A stretch of 64,000 nt of DNA from Parapristionchus giblindavisi (taxonomy: Eukaryota > Nematoda > Chromadorea > Rhabditida > Diplogasteridae): assembly GCA_943737045.1 (NCBI GenBank), contig CALSFV010000087.1, positions 124,001 through 188,000 of the forward strand, given 5' to 3'. The notes beneath the pieces are model-generated. The model was not told the origin of the DNA. It saw nothing but the letters and a program-made list of their open reading frames with translations, and did no database searches. Both the position numbers and the translations under genes were made by a program. Below, in pieces: positions 23,401 to 38,400 of this stretch. Numbering within the stretch: position 1 is the first letter of the stretch; every line of letters begins with the position of its first letter.

Positions 23401-26400
23401 TAGCCAAACTTCTCTAAGAATGAAAATTATTTTCAGTTCGAGTTCAGTGGGTCTGTTTGAACACCTCGAAATTTTATTTTCTTGAATTTTACTGATAACC
23501 ACTAAATGATAAAATTATGTTTATTTATTTCTTTTGTCAGTCATCTTTAATTATCACATATAATCTATTTTAGTCGTTGATTTGATCACAAAAGCTTTCA
23601 TTTAGTCTCCGATGGGTCCGTCGCTAGCGCTAGCTTAAATATAATATAAATTTTAGAAATATTGCATTTATCTCAAAATTACGTTCGAAATATACTTTCT
23701 TCAAAGTAAATAAATAATTTAAACTATTTTAATGGTGTTATTTAATCTATTTCAATTGTTAATTTGCAGGTGTCGGTTCTAATCGCTGCTGGTGCAAGTA
23801 TCGAGGAGCCTAATGATGAGAGTTACACACCATTGATGGAAGCTGCAAGAGAAGGCCATGGGGTACGATATCTCAATATGATTCATAGCTCATTTTATTC
23901 TGACCTTCTTGTGGACATTTTACTGCGTTCAATATTTTGACAGTATCTAGAGTACAAAATTTGTGCTTTTTTTTTCTTATTTTGTACTTATTGTAATGAG
24001 CGATGTTTATAGGATGTAGTTCGTGTTCTACTCGAAGCCGGTGCTGATGTTAATTCACAGACGGTCGAAACTGGTGAAACTGCCATGACATTAGCTGCGT
24101 GTGGTGGATTCACGTAAGTTTCATTATTTATTTATCTCCCTTTGTATTTATCCCACTCCCTTGCTCTACCATCTTATCATAATAAATTTCCGTATTGCGA
24201 TGTCTTAAGGTTATATTCATTACTGAGTAAGCATAAGATTATATTGATTAATCAATGAATATTATTATTGTTGTTGTTGTTGAATATTTGTATTTCAGTG
24301 AGGTAGTGGAACAGTTGATGTGTGCTGGGGGTGATATGGAAGCGGGTGCGAATACTCCATTGATGGAAGCAGCGCAAGAAGGTCATATTCATACAGTCGA
24401 TGGTATATTACGAATGATGAAGTATCTAGAGACTAAGGTTTGTCATCTTTTACTCTTTACTCTTCATCATGATATCACTTTCAACTAGAGTCACCGCCGA
24501 GTCACCTTTCACTTATTTCTTTCTTCTAGACAGCGAAGTCATTATCATCACCTATTTATTTTTGTTCATATTCATTTTCATGTGTCGTTGCATGCGTGTG
24601 CATGTAGATAAAATATAATATATAACTATCGCCAAACGAAATTGAAAATGACGCAAGAGTGTGTAAAAAGTTGAGAGTTCTCTTCTTTTCATCTATTTTT
24701 GAAATTGGTGAACGGAGCTTTGCTGTCACTTTGCCCTTGCAAACATTTGTGTTTCATGTACATCATGTATAGGAAAGTTTAGAGCATTTGGAAGCTATTG
24801 TATCACTATCGACTAAAGACTATGAGATAGTTAGTCTTCTGTTACCATGAATCCCTTGTGAGAAGAACAAGATGTGTGATTGGAGTGAATAAATATTTAT
24901 TATCAAATAGGAGTAGCTTATTACTTTTTGGCCTTAAATGCATAGGTCGAATAGCTAGGTTATCGGTTTTCAAAATGCGGTCATGTTTATCGATTTTTGG
25001 CAAATTTGGTTCAAAATCCGGTCAGGTTTTTCGATTTTTGTGAAATTTTTGCTCAAAATCCTGTCAGGCTTGGTACTTTGTAACATACTTTTCGACCTAT
25101 GCTTAGATGGGAACTTATAATAGGAAAACAATAGGTCAAGGCAATTCTTGCTTTAAAACGTCATATAAGTGAAAAGGAAATTAATGTGGAGAGCTGACGT
25201 CGGTGGATGTAAGGTGGACAAAATGAGAATTAATTTGGAAAGATTAGGAAAGTAAATGTAGGAAGGAATACGATAGTTTATGAGAACCTTTACATCATAG
25301 CTCGAATACCATTTTGCCTTTTCGTAGACTTATTTACTTCAGGAAACATGGCTAGAATAATACTATTTAATATAATTATTGTACATTTAGGTAGCGTATT
25401 TCTTTATAGCTATATATAATAACAAACGGCAAAGAAACCTTATATTTGCATAAACAATGCTAGTTATGTTGGATTATATATAAAATATCTGTGTATATCA
25501 GGGTGTCGACCAACGTACCCCACAACAAATCAGTCACACCTCCACCGCTCTCGCCTTTGCCGCTGACAATGGTCATCTGGATATCGTACGATCGATCGTA
25601 GCCAGCGGATATGCTGATCTGGTGAGGATTACTGTACCAAGGAGTCTGGGGTTACGGTAATGATCTATTCAGAACTATCAATCTGATGGTCATCGTACAC
25701 CATTGATGAAGGCTGCGAAAGGAGGATATGCTGATGTCATCGCTTATCTCGTACAGGAAGGAGCTGATGTGGGGTTTCCCTCCCATTTATTTGTTTTCGT
25801 TTTAAAATTTAAATTGCTAATCAAACTGTTTTTTTTTCTGGTAAATGTGGTAGGTATCTGAAATGATATGAGCTGGCTTCACCACTCCTTGTTTCTTTCA
25901 ATATTCATAAATCCTTCCCAAAATTTCTTCATAAATTTTGCAAAAATTGGAAATTTTCTTTTTGAATCTATTCAACAAAACTCGGCATAGCCTTGCCTCC
26001 GCCTTCCCCAGTTCGCCCTCAGAATCCCCCCCCCCTCCAGCGTTCCCACTTATGCTCTGAATATGACTGATTGGGTGGTATTTAATTTTAAGCAATGTTG
26101 ATGTCGTTGTCCATTGATTTAGAATGAATCTCAGGTGAACGTTCGATCTGCTTCGAATGACGTCACTGCACTGTCACTTGCTTGTGCTGGAGGACATTAT
26201 GAATGTGTATTGGAGCTCCTGAAGGTGTACGCCGATCCCAATGTCGTCCTCAAGGTATACTGTTGATTGGAAAATGAAATTGTGGAATAGATGTGGCATA
26301 TAATTTATCGTAAATCACAAGATGACACACTTTACTATGTATTTAGCACAGAATACTTTCGTTTATTATTTATTTCTGAATTCCATTCAATATTTTTATC

Positions 26401-29400
26401 ACAACACTTCGCGTTAATCCGTAGGATACTAATCCGATATTTGTGATTCTCAGAATCATTAACCATGCGCAATAATCATACGTGGGCAGAGCTCAGCGTA
26501 ATTTCTTCGACCAGGCTGCCAAAAAAAATTCTGACATACCTTGCATCTTTTACCGGAAATAATGTCATCCAAAGTGAGCGGCTGGTTCTTAGTTGTGTAT
26601 TTTAGAGCGTTATATTCTACGTTCTGGTTATCAAAAACGGCGTCGATTTTTTTTGAAAATTAGCTGCGATCTACCTTATATCCAAATTTGTCTGACTCAT
26701 GTAATATAATTTACGTAAATGTACATTATTCAGGATGGAGTAACGTGCGTCTTGGAGGCTGCCCGTCACGGATATGTACACATTGTGGAACTCCTTCTAG
26801 ACTATCGAGGATCAAACGGTGGTAGTAACAAGGCTAACAGGAAAGTACGTCGTACTATATTTTATGTTTTACTTTTGTATTTATTTTACCTGTTTCTCTG
26901 TCAATTTATTCCATATTTCTACCTATGTCTTTATTCTGACTATTCAGGTCGCAACACCTCGTCGTACTGTCACTGCTGTCCGTAAGACATCGTCGACATC
27001 TACGACTACTCCGATGCCAGTGACAATGCCCCCACCGACACTCACTCCCGCACCTGGTATTGGTGTACCTCCACTCACTCCCGTAAACAAGGTACGTACG
27101 TGTAGTTTGCATAGTTTTCTCTTCTTTTTCACTTATTCTTAGTTCTTTACTAAAAGGGTTATAAATTATTCTTAGAGCAAAAGAATCAATTGTGCAAGTA
27201 AAAATAATATAAACAAATAAATAAATGGAAATATGTGAGAGTGACCAATCGTGTGTCAATCACCTGCTTAATCTTCTCTTCTTTATCTTCTTCTTCTTCT
27301 TCTTCTTCTACTTTCCGGATTCCAGAACTAATTCCTGGAAGTAATTAACAGGGCGGAATAATATTATTGTGTTCCATCTGAATGCACTCAATACGACACA
27401 CTTGTGCAAGTCGATAAATTGATTGACTTATTCATGATAATGCTACGCCAGTATTCATAAACTCTATTTCACAACTGTGCTCGATTTACACGCAATCTCA
27501 CTTTCTCTCACATGAACCTAACTTTGCCCATCTTGCACTATCCTATCTGATCATCTGTTTAACCAACCCCCTCCCATTGAATCTATTGTCTCATCTCTTA
27601 TTTATGTTGCTAGTTCTGGTAGATCAGTCAAATAAATCTCTCTAACAATGAATAACGATTGGTCAACTCTCGTCAAGGCGCGCTCATCCCGCTCGTTTGT
27701 CTGCGACTGCACGTTGAATAGATAGATTAGATGATAGTATGGCTTAATCCTAGAGATGAAATATAGAAGTTATAGTTTAGTATTACTGTAGTTGGAAGTC
27801 GACGAGAACTATGGAATGTGCATCAGAGTTTTGGAAATTTTTTTGTAGAATCAAAAAAAATGATATAAGTAATGTGAAAAAAGTTATGCAAAATTCTGAT
27901 GCAATGAGTTCGTTGGTAGTCCGATACGCATTATTTATCGATTAGATTATTGATTAGCTTCTTACTGATTCACCATACCGATTTTCTCTCTCCATCTTTG
28001 TCTCACGCTTGTTCTCGCTTGCAGGTTGCACCTACAGGAGCATCTACCGTATCCCCCGGTCTTTCGCCCGCTTCAACCGCGTCTGCAACGCGTCGGACGC
28101 GCAAGTCGATTGCGAACTCCTCCAACTGCATACCCTTCTTTGACTTTGTTGATGCGCATCGGAAAGCGGGTCTATGCACTAATGGTGAATGCTGTATGCC
28201 GACAGCCTTCAATCCGGCCGATATGCTACCACCTGAGATGCAAGAGGCCCTTCTCTCTCAGCTACAGATGCAATCACCCGCTGATAGTATGGTACGCTCG
28301 TTTCTCGCCGATTCCACCATTGTCAATCGTCTTGCCGCTGGCGATACGGTCTCGCTGAACACGAAAACCGGAGAGACGAGTGCGGGCGTCAAGTTTACCA
28401 GTCCCGGCGCCACCCCAAAAATGCGCAAGGAGTCGACTGGCAGCAGCAAGGGAGCACCAAGCTCTTCGATGAGTTCAAAGAAAGCTGCTCCTGCTACAGT
28501 AGGTGAACCGAATCCAGTGACACTAGTGGCTACTCGAGAGAAGGAGAAGGCTGAAGCAGAGGCAGAAGCATTGGAAATGATCAAGGATAGCTTCATGGCG
28601 ACTGCTATTGCTAGTATGAAGAAGATGGAGAGAGTGGTTAAGGAGGTTGGTGGTATCGATTGACTGTTGTGATAGTGTGTGGTTATACTTTATGGTACAT
28701 TGAAGTGTGGTGTGGTTGGTACTTGCAAGTGTTTGTGTCATTTACTATTTTGTAATTGCAGACGGTGCAGCGTACAACGGGAGTTGTGGCGGCTGCCACT
28801 CGACAAGTAACTGAAGGACCACCTACGTTAAAGCAGCAACAGGAGTATGAGGCGAAGATGAAGGGTTAGTTGGTCTTTGATCTTTTATATTTGATATTTG
28901 ATCTTGATCATTCCTTCGCAGATGCTACGCAACAGGCGTCCGAACTGATGAAGACAATGGCTAATTCGCTGCCCATGCCCTCCAAGGATTCGCGTAGGTT
29001 TTTAAATAGCATTCCGTTGGCTTCGTATTTATCCTTTTTGATCATAATGAGCGCAGTTACGATGAATATGTTTTGATATTCAATTATCATTGTTGACGAA
29101 TAGTAATGTTTTGTTCTCGTTATTTTGTACAATAATATGATGTGTCTCTTGTAGAGCTTGCGCCTACTCAACTGGAACAATTCCAACGTTTCCATCAGTT
29201 TCTCGTTCGCACTGCTCGTGGTGAGCAGCCGGGTGCAATGGCGCTAGCTGGAGCTAAGGAAGCTATAGCTGCCGCAACAGCTACAGTGATCAAGACGACA
29301 CCGAAGAAGAACCAGTCGTCCCTACTTCATCAAGATCCCATGTTACCTCTCATTGGTGGAACACCTGCAGTACCATTGGAGAAACCGATTGTCAAGGTAA

Positions 29401-32400
29401 ACAGTGGATTTATACGTGTTCTAGTTGTGATGAAACTTAAATCGTACTGGTTTAGAGGTGTAGAGTATGATGGATGAACATATCTATAAATTATTATTGC
29501 TATTATTATCTAACTTTGTAGATTACCGCCCCTCCGAACTCGCCCAACATGCAACATATGATCCCTCTGATGACTGCATCAAGTGATGAGTATACATCGG
29601 ATTGTAGAACTCCCGTTAGAGTATGTTTTTATCAAAATAATGATTTCCACTAATTGTTTGGTGTGTACAATAGTGAAACGTGCAGTAGTTGTTTTTATAG
29701 AGACACAGTGACGGGGTATACGGAGCTAATGGGTGAACATCTGAACAGAAAATTGATTTTAAGAAAGGTTAATTTTACAGGGGGGATGTTGGTGCGATTT
29801 AGAAAAAGCCAATTTTACATGCGCTCGTGTATGGAAACGCTCAATAACTTGAATGATTTGTACGTGTACTATAGAAGCTTTGAAACATTAACTGTGTCTA
29901 GATGGATTATGTAGATTTATTCATTAGCGATGATGCTTTGAATTGGTCGATAAATGGGTATGAACAACAAAAAAAATATCCCCTGTACACCATTAACTAA
30001 TTTAAGTAACAAGTTATAATTATTTTTTATTTTTTACTTATTTATTTTGTAATTTGGATGGGTTTTAGGTGAAACGTCGTTCACGATCGATGCCTATCAA
30101 TGTTGATCGTCCAACTACTCATGTATGGTTGGAACACAATGATGCACTCAGATGGGAAGCAATTCATGGAGTTGATCTACCATCATCCAAGTTCAATAAA
30201 TATAACGACTATACCAACCCTCATCCACCCATTAAGACAATTTCGAAACAACGAACGAATGCATCGTGAGTGATTTTTTTTAATTTTAATGTTTGGCAGA
30301 TTAGACAATAATGTTTGATATTTTGAGTCGTTCTGTTGCTCAACGATCACGAATTGATTCCATTCATGGAGAGAAACGTTCTCTATCAACTGCATCACCA
30401 TTTGATGTTGATATGCAGGTATATCCCAATATTCCCCTCATTTTGTCTCCATTGTTACATTAATTGTACGTGCTTACGATGTCACATCATGGAAGCGTAA
30501 ACCGAACCCACTTAACGCTAATTCAGCATCGTATTCATTATTTGTCGATTTGCTATTTCTTAGGCGTGAAAAAAGATGATCCAGAAGATCAATGAGCTCA
30601 ATTTTGTCGTAATAGATAATCATTTATCATTACTATAATCGTAAATCCTCATTTATCATAGTGCTGATCTATGTATTATATCTCTCTCATGTGACTGCAA
30701 CTAAAATATTGTACACTTTTTATACTATGTGTACACTTTCATTTATCATATTATATATATTTTTTAAACGCAGACGGAATCCAACAACGATACACCGCTC
30801 ACACTGGCTTGTTCCAATGGACACACATCAATGGTTGAATTACTCGTAACGAGAGGAGCCAATGTGCATCATCGAGATAAGAAAGGTGAATATGGACGAA
30901 TGATCAGAATATATTTATGTAATGAAACGCGAATCCGTAGGGAATTGTGGTAAAGTTGTATGAGTTGAGATATTAGAGAATACGATTTGAGCGTGTATTG
31001 TACTCAGTGCATAGGTGGGCGCGTGATAACGAATTCTTTTTGCGCACAGCCTTGCCTTCCCTTGCGGGGCCTTGCGCATAGCTTTACCTCGCCAAAAAAT
31101 AGGAAAATTTCCGGCCAAACTGCAAAAAAATGGCCATGCGCATAGCCTAGCCTTACAATTCCCCGGTTTGCGCACAGCCTTTCCCCCAGCGTGCCCACCT
31201 ATGACTCAGTGCAATATCGAATTGATCAGAAAGAGTAATCACGATTTTATAATGCTATTTTGACGCGCAAATCTGCCAGGTGTATGGTGTGATATTTAAT
31301 GCGAAGTCATGCATGCTATGCTATGTGGAAATGTGTGTTAAACACTGATTTATTTAATTTTTTAAAACATTTTGATGGTATTTAAATTTTAAAATGGATT
31401 AAAGCAAAAGAAAAAACTAATAATGCAGGCTTCACTCCACTCATTCTCGCTGCCACTGGTGGACATCTTGCCATCGTTGAGATTCTGCTTAATAATCATG
31501 CCAACATTGAGACTCAGTCGGAGCGAACAAAGGTTTGGAACTATTCTATTTGAGACCAAAGGTAGAATAGCTAGGTTATCGGTTTTCAAAATTCGGTCAG
31601 GTTTTTCGATTTTTGGCAAATTTGGCTCAAAATCCGGTCAGGTTTTTTTCGATTTTTTGTGAAATTTTGGCTCAGAATTAGGTCAGGCTTGGTACCATGC
31701 AACATACTTTTCGACCTATGATATCAATCGGGCAATCCGACGAAAAAACTACAACTTTGAATAACAAAGTTCTCTTAAACAATACAGATCAAAGAGGCTT
31801 CATCCCTGAGGCAATACGCTATTTATAAAAAAGAAACCACTACTCTTGCGAGTTCACAGACTGTCTAGTCGACCTGCATTCTGTCTAGCCCTTCTGCATT
31901 CAGAACTATTTGTATCTCATACATATGACCCTAATTGCAATTGTCTCTCTGACGCGAGAGGAATTGAAAAAAAACAATAACCCCCGTCCTCTTTTGCACT
32001 AAGTTCTTATAAAATAAATTATGTATTATATTTATCGCAAAATAAGCAAAAGCAGGGGAACCAAAATACCAAACCCCTTACGAGAATTAACACTAAAGTT
32101 GAAACGCGTAATCAACAGGACACCTTTCACTTTTGATAAAACGTAATATCAGCGACTAAAAAGGTAAACCTGCAGACCTGGAGACGGTGAAATTTTGTGT
32201 CAATCATAGGTCGAATAGCTAGGCTATCAGTTTTTAAAATCCGGTCAGGTTTTCGATTTTTGTGAAATTTTTGCTCAAAATCCGGTCAGTATTGGTACTA
32301 TGCAACATACTTTTCGACCTATGTTTGAAACATAAATGTGCCATGTTCACAATTGAATCAAGGAGTCGATAGGTGAATGTAGTCTATAAATAGCCTTGAA

Positions 32401-35400
32401 TTGATCAAAAAGTAATGACTGTCATGATCATGATATTTCTGTTTGCAGGACACTGCCCTGTCGTTAGCTTGTTCGGGTGGTAGAAAGGAGGTTGTCGATC
32501 TTCTACTCAAAAGAGGAGCCAACAAGGTTATTTCATGTTTCATTTATATTACTTCATTGATAAGCTAATGAATATGAAGGGGTATATACATCTTGTCTTA
32601 ACTAATATTAGTTTCTTTTTTATCCATCGCTTTCTTATCGTTAACGATGGATACATGATTATGATATTATATCGTGTTTCTTGTAAGAGGGAGTGAAATA
32701 TAAATATATGTTAGGGGGATTAGATTAAGGAAGATGTATAAATAGTATGTTAGAGGATGGTCTATTCACGAGTATTTTCATTTCGTTTTAATCTGTTTAA
32801 TCGGCTCGCAGTAGTGTAAATCCGGCATAGGCAGAAATATAAATATCATCATCTATATTAATATTTTTATTATAATTATAATTATTAGTATAATTATAAT
32901 AATAATAATTATTATTATAGGAACATCGTAACGTATCAGACTATACACCTCTGTCGCTGGCAGCTTCTGGTGGTTATGTGGATATTGTAAATATGTTACT
33001 GAACAGCGGAGCTGAGATAAACTCGAGAACCGGAAGCAAGGTTCTTCTTCGTTTTACTTATTTATTATAAAAGATAATAATATCTCTTTCCGCTAACTGT
33101 ATGAATAAGCACCGCTGACATAATATAATAAGTAGTAGAATATGATGAATATATCATTTATAATTATTATTATTATTATTACAGCTGGGTATCTCTCCAC
33201 TTATGCTAGCAGCGATGAATGGTCACAAGGAGGCAACGCGGGTGCTTCTTGAGCGAGGATCCGATATCAATGCGCAGATTGAGACAAATAGGAATACCGC
33301 GCTCACACTCGCCTGCTTCCAGGTATTGATTGAGAATGAATGATTACTGTAGTTGTATGAGACTAATGGTTATTGTAAATACACTGTAGTCCTACGTTTC
33401 GTTAACGTAGACAGTACTTGATTATTGATGTCTTTTTTTGCCTGTGATTGTTTTATTTATGTGATATGCATCCATTGTAATTACTCTGACATGTTGCATT
33501 CAGGGTCGAACGGAAGTTGTTCGTCTGCTACTACAATACAATGCTAATGTGGAACATCGAGCCAAGGTGAGATATGGTACCATCTTGAAGTACTTTGGTA
33601 ACTTATAATTTAGACCGGTCTCACTCCTCTGATGGAGGCCGCAAACGGTGGTTATGTCGAAGTGGGACAACTACTTCTCGAGGCCTACGCCGATCCCAAT
33701 ACTTCTCCGGTACGTGGAATATTCGAAAACGTTTATGTAATCCTTAAAATGTAGGTAAACAATTTCATTTTACTCACTCAATTCACCCTTGTTGATTTCG
33801 CGTTTCTGTTTTCTCTATTATGTTGTTTGGATTTATTTTGTACGATTAGTTTGATTGCAAAGCTGCTTGCGCAGGTGCCATAATTTTAGAAGAGGTTCCC
33901 TCTGAACGGTAGGGTCTCAAAATCAGTCCTACAAAAAAATTATTTTATGCCCTGAGGGCAAATTACGAGCTATGACTACCGTAATCTGGGGATAAACATT
34001 ACTCGCCACTAGCATCATTTTAGCACTTCGAACGGGTTGTTAGCACATCTAGAAGCTGAGTTATAAATTTTGGGAGTCAAAGTTGCAACCCTGCTACAGC
34101 TTGAAATCGGAGTCGAAGCCATTCCGGATTGTTTGACTGTGCGGTCCTAGGGGGGTTCTCCACTCTCACAGTGTTTCAGAAGAACAGGACTTTCACTAAA
34201 GAATTGTTTTTTTTCCAAAAAAGTGTACTTCGATTGCAATCATCACTATGCAACAGTGAACTGATTTAATTACACCAACACATCATGGTTGTATTCCTTG
34301 TTACATTCTGTACATTGACTCAAAAGATCAGCTTAATTGCTTTCCTGGATCAAAAGTTAGAAAAAAATGAAAAAAAAGTGTCCGGAGACTTGTTGTCTAC
34401 ACTGTAAATGGTGATGATAGGAGTGTGGGGATATCTTGTCAGTTAGTGATTAGATATATCATATATCATAGTGATTAGATATCATATATCGTACCAGAAC
34501 AATCTAATCGTACAAAATAAATCCAAACAACATAATAGACCAAATAGAAACGCGAAATCAACAAGGGTGAATTGAGTGAGTAAAATGAAATTGTTTACGT
34601 ACATTTTTTACACTGCAAATGATGATGATAGGAGTGTGGGGATATCATGTCAGTTACAATTAGTGATTAGATATATCATATATCATAGATCTACTGTTAA
34701 GATGGATGAGGTCCTGTAGTGGGAAGAGGATCGCAATATTTCAGTGAGACGCAATCTGACATGAACAATAATGGCTGAACTGGAAACAAATCTTATAATA
34801 TAAATGATGGAATACCTAATTTGAGGAATAGGTTCTAGTGAAAAAAAGATTAGCTTGTAATTGAATAAACATAAAATGTTTTGAACGCTCTTATAATTTT
34901 ATATCGTATTGTGGACACACATTTTTTTGATTTAAAAAATATGCGTCAGTGGGTCTAATATTACGATGGGTTTAATAGTAATATTAATGGTAATAATGAT
35001 GATAATCCATAATTGAAGGTTCCCTCGTCACGTGATACAGCTCTCACGATTGCCGCTGACAAGGGACATGACAAGTTTGTCGATCTACTCCTACAGCATA
35101 GTGCTGCAGTTGATGCGAAGAACAAGAAGGTTGGTAATAATAATAATAATAATAATGTTTATCATGGTATAATCACTCGTGAATTACAGATAGAAATGAT
35201 TCTTATGATTATTGATCCATCATCCGTGTCTCTGGTTGAGTACTAATGATTCAGGGTTGTACGGCACTCTGGCTCGCGTGTCACGGTGGTCATCTACAGA
35301 CTGTTCAGATACTCGTACGGAACAAGGTCAGAACATGTGAAATCTATAAAAAATATTAAGTGATAAATTGATAACGTTTTGTTGAAATTGTATATGTTAG

Positions 35401-38400
35401 GTACGGTAGTTTGTGAATGGTTATAGACTGAATGTTAATAGAATACTGTAATCAGTGATGATCTGTACATATCCCATATGCTAAATGCTTAGATTATACT
35501 TGGAATATATTAATTGAGTAGGTGATAATCGATGCAAACAACACTATCGGTACACGATTCTGTAAAGGAGAAATCAACATATTTGCAATTCTTTGTATCA
35601 CAGTTCATGGTGTTCAATTATGAAACAATGATTCACTGGATGGATCTCTCGTGCTCATTTATTCATCTCTACTCAACATGCACTCTTTCTTTCATATTTC
35701 TCACAATCAGACATTTAATATCTATTGCATTTATAATTACGCTAATGATCGTGGTCTTTTTTCGTTATTTTTTTTCAAAATTTTTCTGGTAGGTCTATCC
35801 CACGGGATGGACAGGTATCGTCACTTTCAATAATTGTGATATTGCAGCACACGAAGGCCAGTGTTGAGGCTGATGACAACAGGAAGGTGACTCCGTTGAT
35901 GATCGCATTCCGCAAGGGACACACTAAGGTACGGTTACCGTAATCCTACCATAGTACAGTTGTAGGTTGTTTACTGTCGTATAGCATACACTGGATTACG
36001 GTAGATTTGCTTATCGATGTGACGTATACGTGAATGAAAATTCTTTGTGAAAACAGTGGATATGAATAATTCGCTGTGAGTCTTTTGAACGAGAATATTT
36101 TTCCTCAGCAGCTGCCATGCACTTTCTGATTTTATATATGAAAAAAATGGAATCATAGTGCAAGGAAAAAATACTCTCGTTCAAATGTCTCACTGCGAGT
36201 ACTTCCAAAACTTATTTTTATTGCAGATTGTGAAGTTCCTCGTGAAGTATGTTACGCAGTTTCCAAGTGATGCTGAGCTATGCAGATACATTGCTACAGT
36301 TACTGATCAAGTATGTAATTATTCATCCATTATGTTAATACTCATTTTCAATGAATATAGCATTGGGGCAATTTAATTGGTTGTAAGCATAGATCGAAAA
36401 GTATGTTACAAAGCACCAAGCCTGACCGCATTTTGAGCCAAAATTTCCCAAAAAATCGTAAAACCTGACCGCATTTTGAGCCAAATTTTCACAAAAATCG
36501 AAAAACCTCACCGCATTTTGAGCCAAATTTGCCAAAAATCGAAAAACCTGACCGCATTTTGAAAACCGATAACCTAGCTATTCGACCTATGGTAAGTCTT
36601 TCCGTTGTTCAGAATATTGATTATTGGTTTCTATGCGTTTTGGTTTAGTTGGAAAACATAGACTTAAATAATAATCAATGGTGTTGTAGGATCTACTCGC
36701 TCGTTGTCATGAATGTATGAATGTTATCGTATCGGCCAAGGATCGTCAGGCTGCACAGGCTAATCAAGCTGCTGATGCCCTCATTGCCCTTATTGAAGCA
36801 GAGGTACGGTACAGTAGATGGTTGGTTCATTATTGACTCATTTGTTGACTGATTTCTTTATGATTGCTGAGCATAGGTAGGTGCGTGAAAACGAATTCTT
36901 TTTGCACACAGGCTTGCCTTCCCTTGCGGGGCCTTGCGCATAGCTTTGCCTCGCAAAAATTGGAAAATTCTCTTCTCTTTATTCTTTATTTTCTCTTTTT
37001 TTCGATACTTTTCAACTGGCAATGACCATAAGAGTGGAATATTGGTTGATTCACTTGGCCAGTTGATGAATTCAGGTAGCTACCTGAATTCGACATATCT
37101 GAAGTGATACCCCATCTCTTTTCGACAGAACCGACTAATTATCGAATGAAATGCTAAATACAGGGTGTTCACGAATTACGAAGACTTTTAATTTCGCTCT
37201 TATTTCATGTGTAGTGCATCAATCAAGTTCAGATGGTAATATTTATTCAACAATACCATAACATTTCACAATCAACAATTACTTCTCGATTCGCCCTCCT
37301 TTTGCCTTTATGGCGGCCGTCAGAAGGGTGGTGCGAGGACCTATCACAGCACGCTCGTAGATACGTCCAATTTGTTCCATTGCTCCACGATTACGTTATT
37401 TAGCGACTCCAAATTCGTATGGGGATGAGAACAAGCCTTGGCCTCCAAAACAGTCCACATTGAGTAGTTGAGCAGATTCAAGTTCAGTGAGCAGGACGGA
37501 CAATGCGAGGTGCTGTCGAAGGCTTGCATCGTGTCCTTGCACCACTTCTGGACAATCTTGCCTTGTGGGCTGGAGTAGAATCCTGCTGGTGGCACCAGTG
37601 ATTGTTTTCAAGTACCTCTAGGACCACTGCTCCAGCACGTCTAGAAGATTTTTTGTAAGAAGCATTTCTTGTTTATTTTTACGCCTGGATTTACAAAAAT
37701 TAGGGGCGTCTTAAAGCCTGCGCACACCGTAGGCAAAAATATGGCCTATTCGGGGTGAGCGGTTCGGTTGAGCTCAAGAATCAAGCTGATCGGCTTGCTG
37801 GGATGTCAATGCAAGTTCTCTACCATTTTGACGGTTGTGGGCCTACTCAATCGTGAACAGCTACTCGTCAAAGAACACTGTCACCAAGCGCTCGCCGATG
37901 TGCGTGCGCGCGACCAGCTCATTGCACTTCTTGAAGCGTGTTCGTCTACTGTTTTCAGATAGAATGACGGTTTTTCTCATGTGATATTGGGTGACTACGA
38001 GCAAGCGTCTGACAGTTTTCCACATTGATCTAACAGATATGCCTGTCTCTGTGGGCATTTTTATCATGCTCATATGAGAATTCCGTCTGATCCGCTCCTT
38101 GACCATTTTAATGTTCTTCTTGAAGGCCTTGGTGAGTTTCCTGCCTTCTACATCATAGTCAGCATTGGTACCAAGCTATTTGTACCGTTTGATGGTCGAA
38201 GAGACTAATTTCGTTTTCACTATGAGCCGCCGAATGACACCCATTAGATGCATTCCCTGCCATCACAGTGAGACAATCGCACCTCACATCGGATGATGCT
38301 TCACCATTTCCCTGAATCGCTGTAAAATGAAACAAACCCACAAGTTCTGATACGATAAATAGTTGCTTTTGAAAAATAAAATGTTTCGAAAGCGAACCAT

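Larger units (their letters stand above)
20559..26844 (+). other. mask-1: mask exons 8-20: first ankyrin block (13 repeats)
   Basis: Exons 20559-20642, 21056-21178, 21466-21556, 21954-22039, 22918-23055, 23135-23236, 23770-23862, 24013-24113, 24299-24437, 25502-25621, 25673-25768, 26135-26254 and 26734-26844. Each repeat shows the TPLxxAxxxGH signature (TPLMEAAREGH, SPLTLAACGGH, TPLMKAAKGGY). Order and wording follow the vertebrate block, with two fewer repeats than human by my count. Repeat 9 is altered (VDGILRMMKYLETK in place of a usual second helix and loop). Exon 19 could start at 26123, but 26135 gives the conserved GADVN junction. Introns at 22040-22917 and 26255-26733 hold no element I recognise beyond a GA-rich run near 22378-22480. 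Confidence 0.9.
30774..36310 (+). other. mask-1: mask exons 29-39: second ankyrin block (10 repeats)
   Basis: Exons 30774-30885, 31429-31532, 32449-32526, 32921-33040, 33185-33322, 33504-33566, 33614-33709, 35019-35129, 35255-35326, 35848-35928 and 36227-36310. This is the most conserved part: TESNNDTPLTLACS, QSERTKDTALSLACSGG, SDYTPLSLAASGGYV, LGISPLMLAAMNGH, NTALTLACFQGRTEV and VPSSRDTALTIAADKGH closely match the vertebrate sequence, then the block exits through QFPSDAELCRYIATVTDQ. One repeat carries an insertion at NKHTKASVEADDNRK. The introns at 32527-32920 and 35327-35847 are AT-rich with no element seen. Confidence 0.93.

Noticed and set aside
24773..24850. Additional mask exon after TGTATAG
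   Set aside because: It hits a stop quickly in every frame, while exon 16 to exon 17 (25502) joins in frame without it.
24941..25101. CRISPR-like or minisatellite array from the repeated GGTCAGGTTTTTCG units
   Set aside because: The units are part of a MITE with inverted ends and a near-exact 8-base duplication, present as several dispersed copies.
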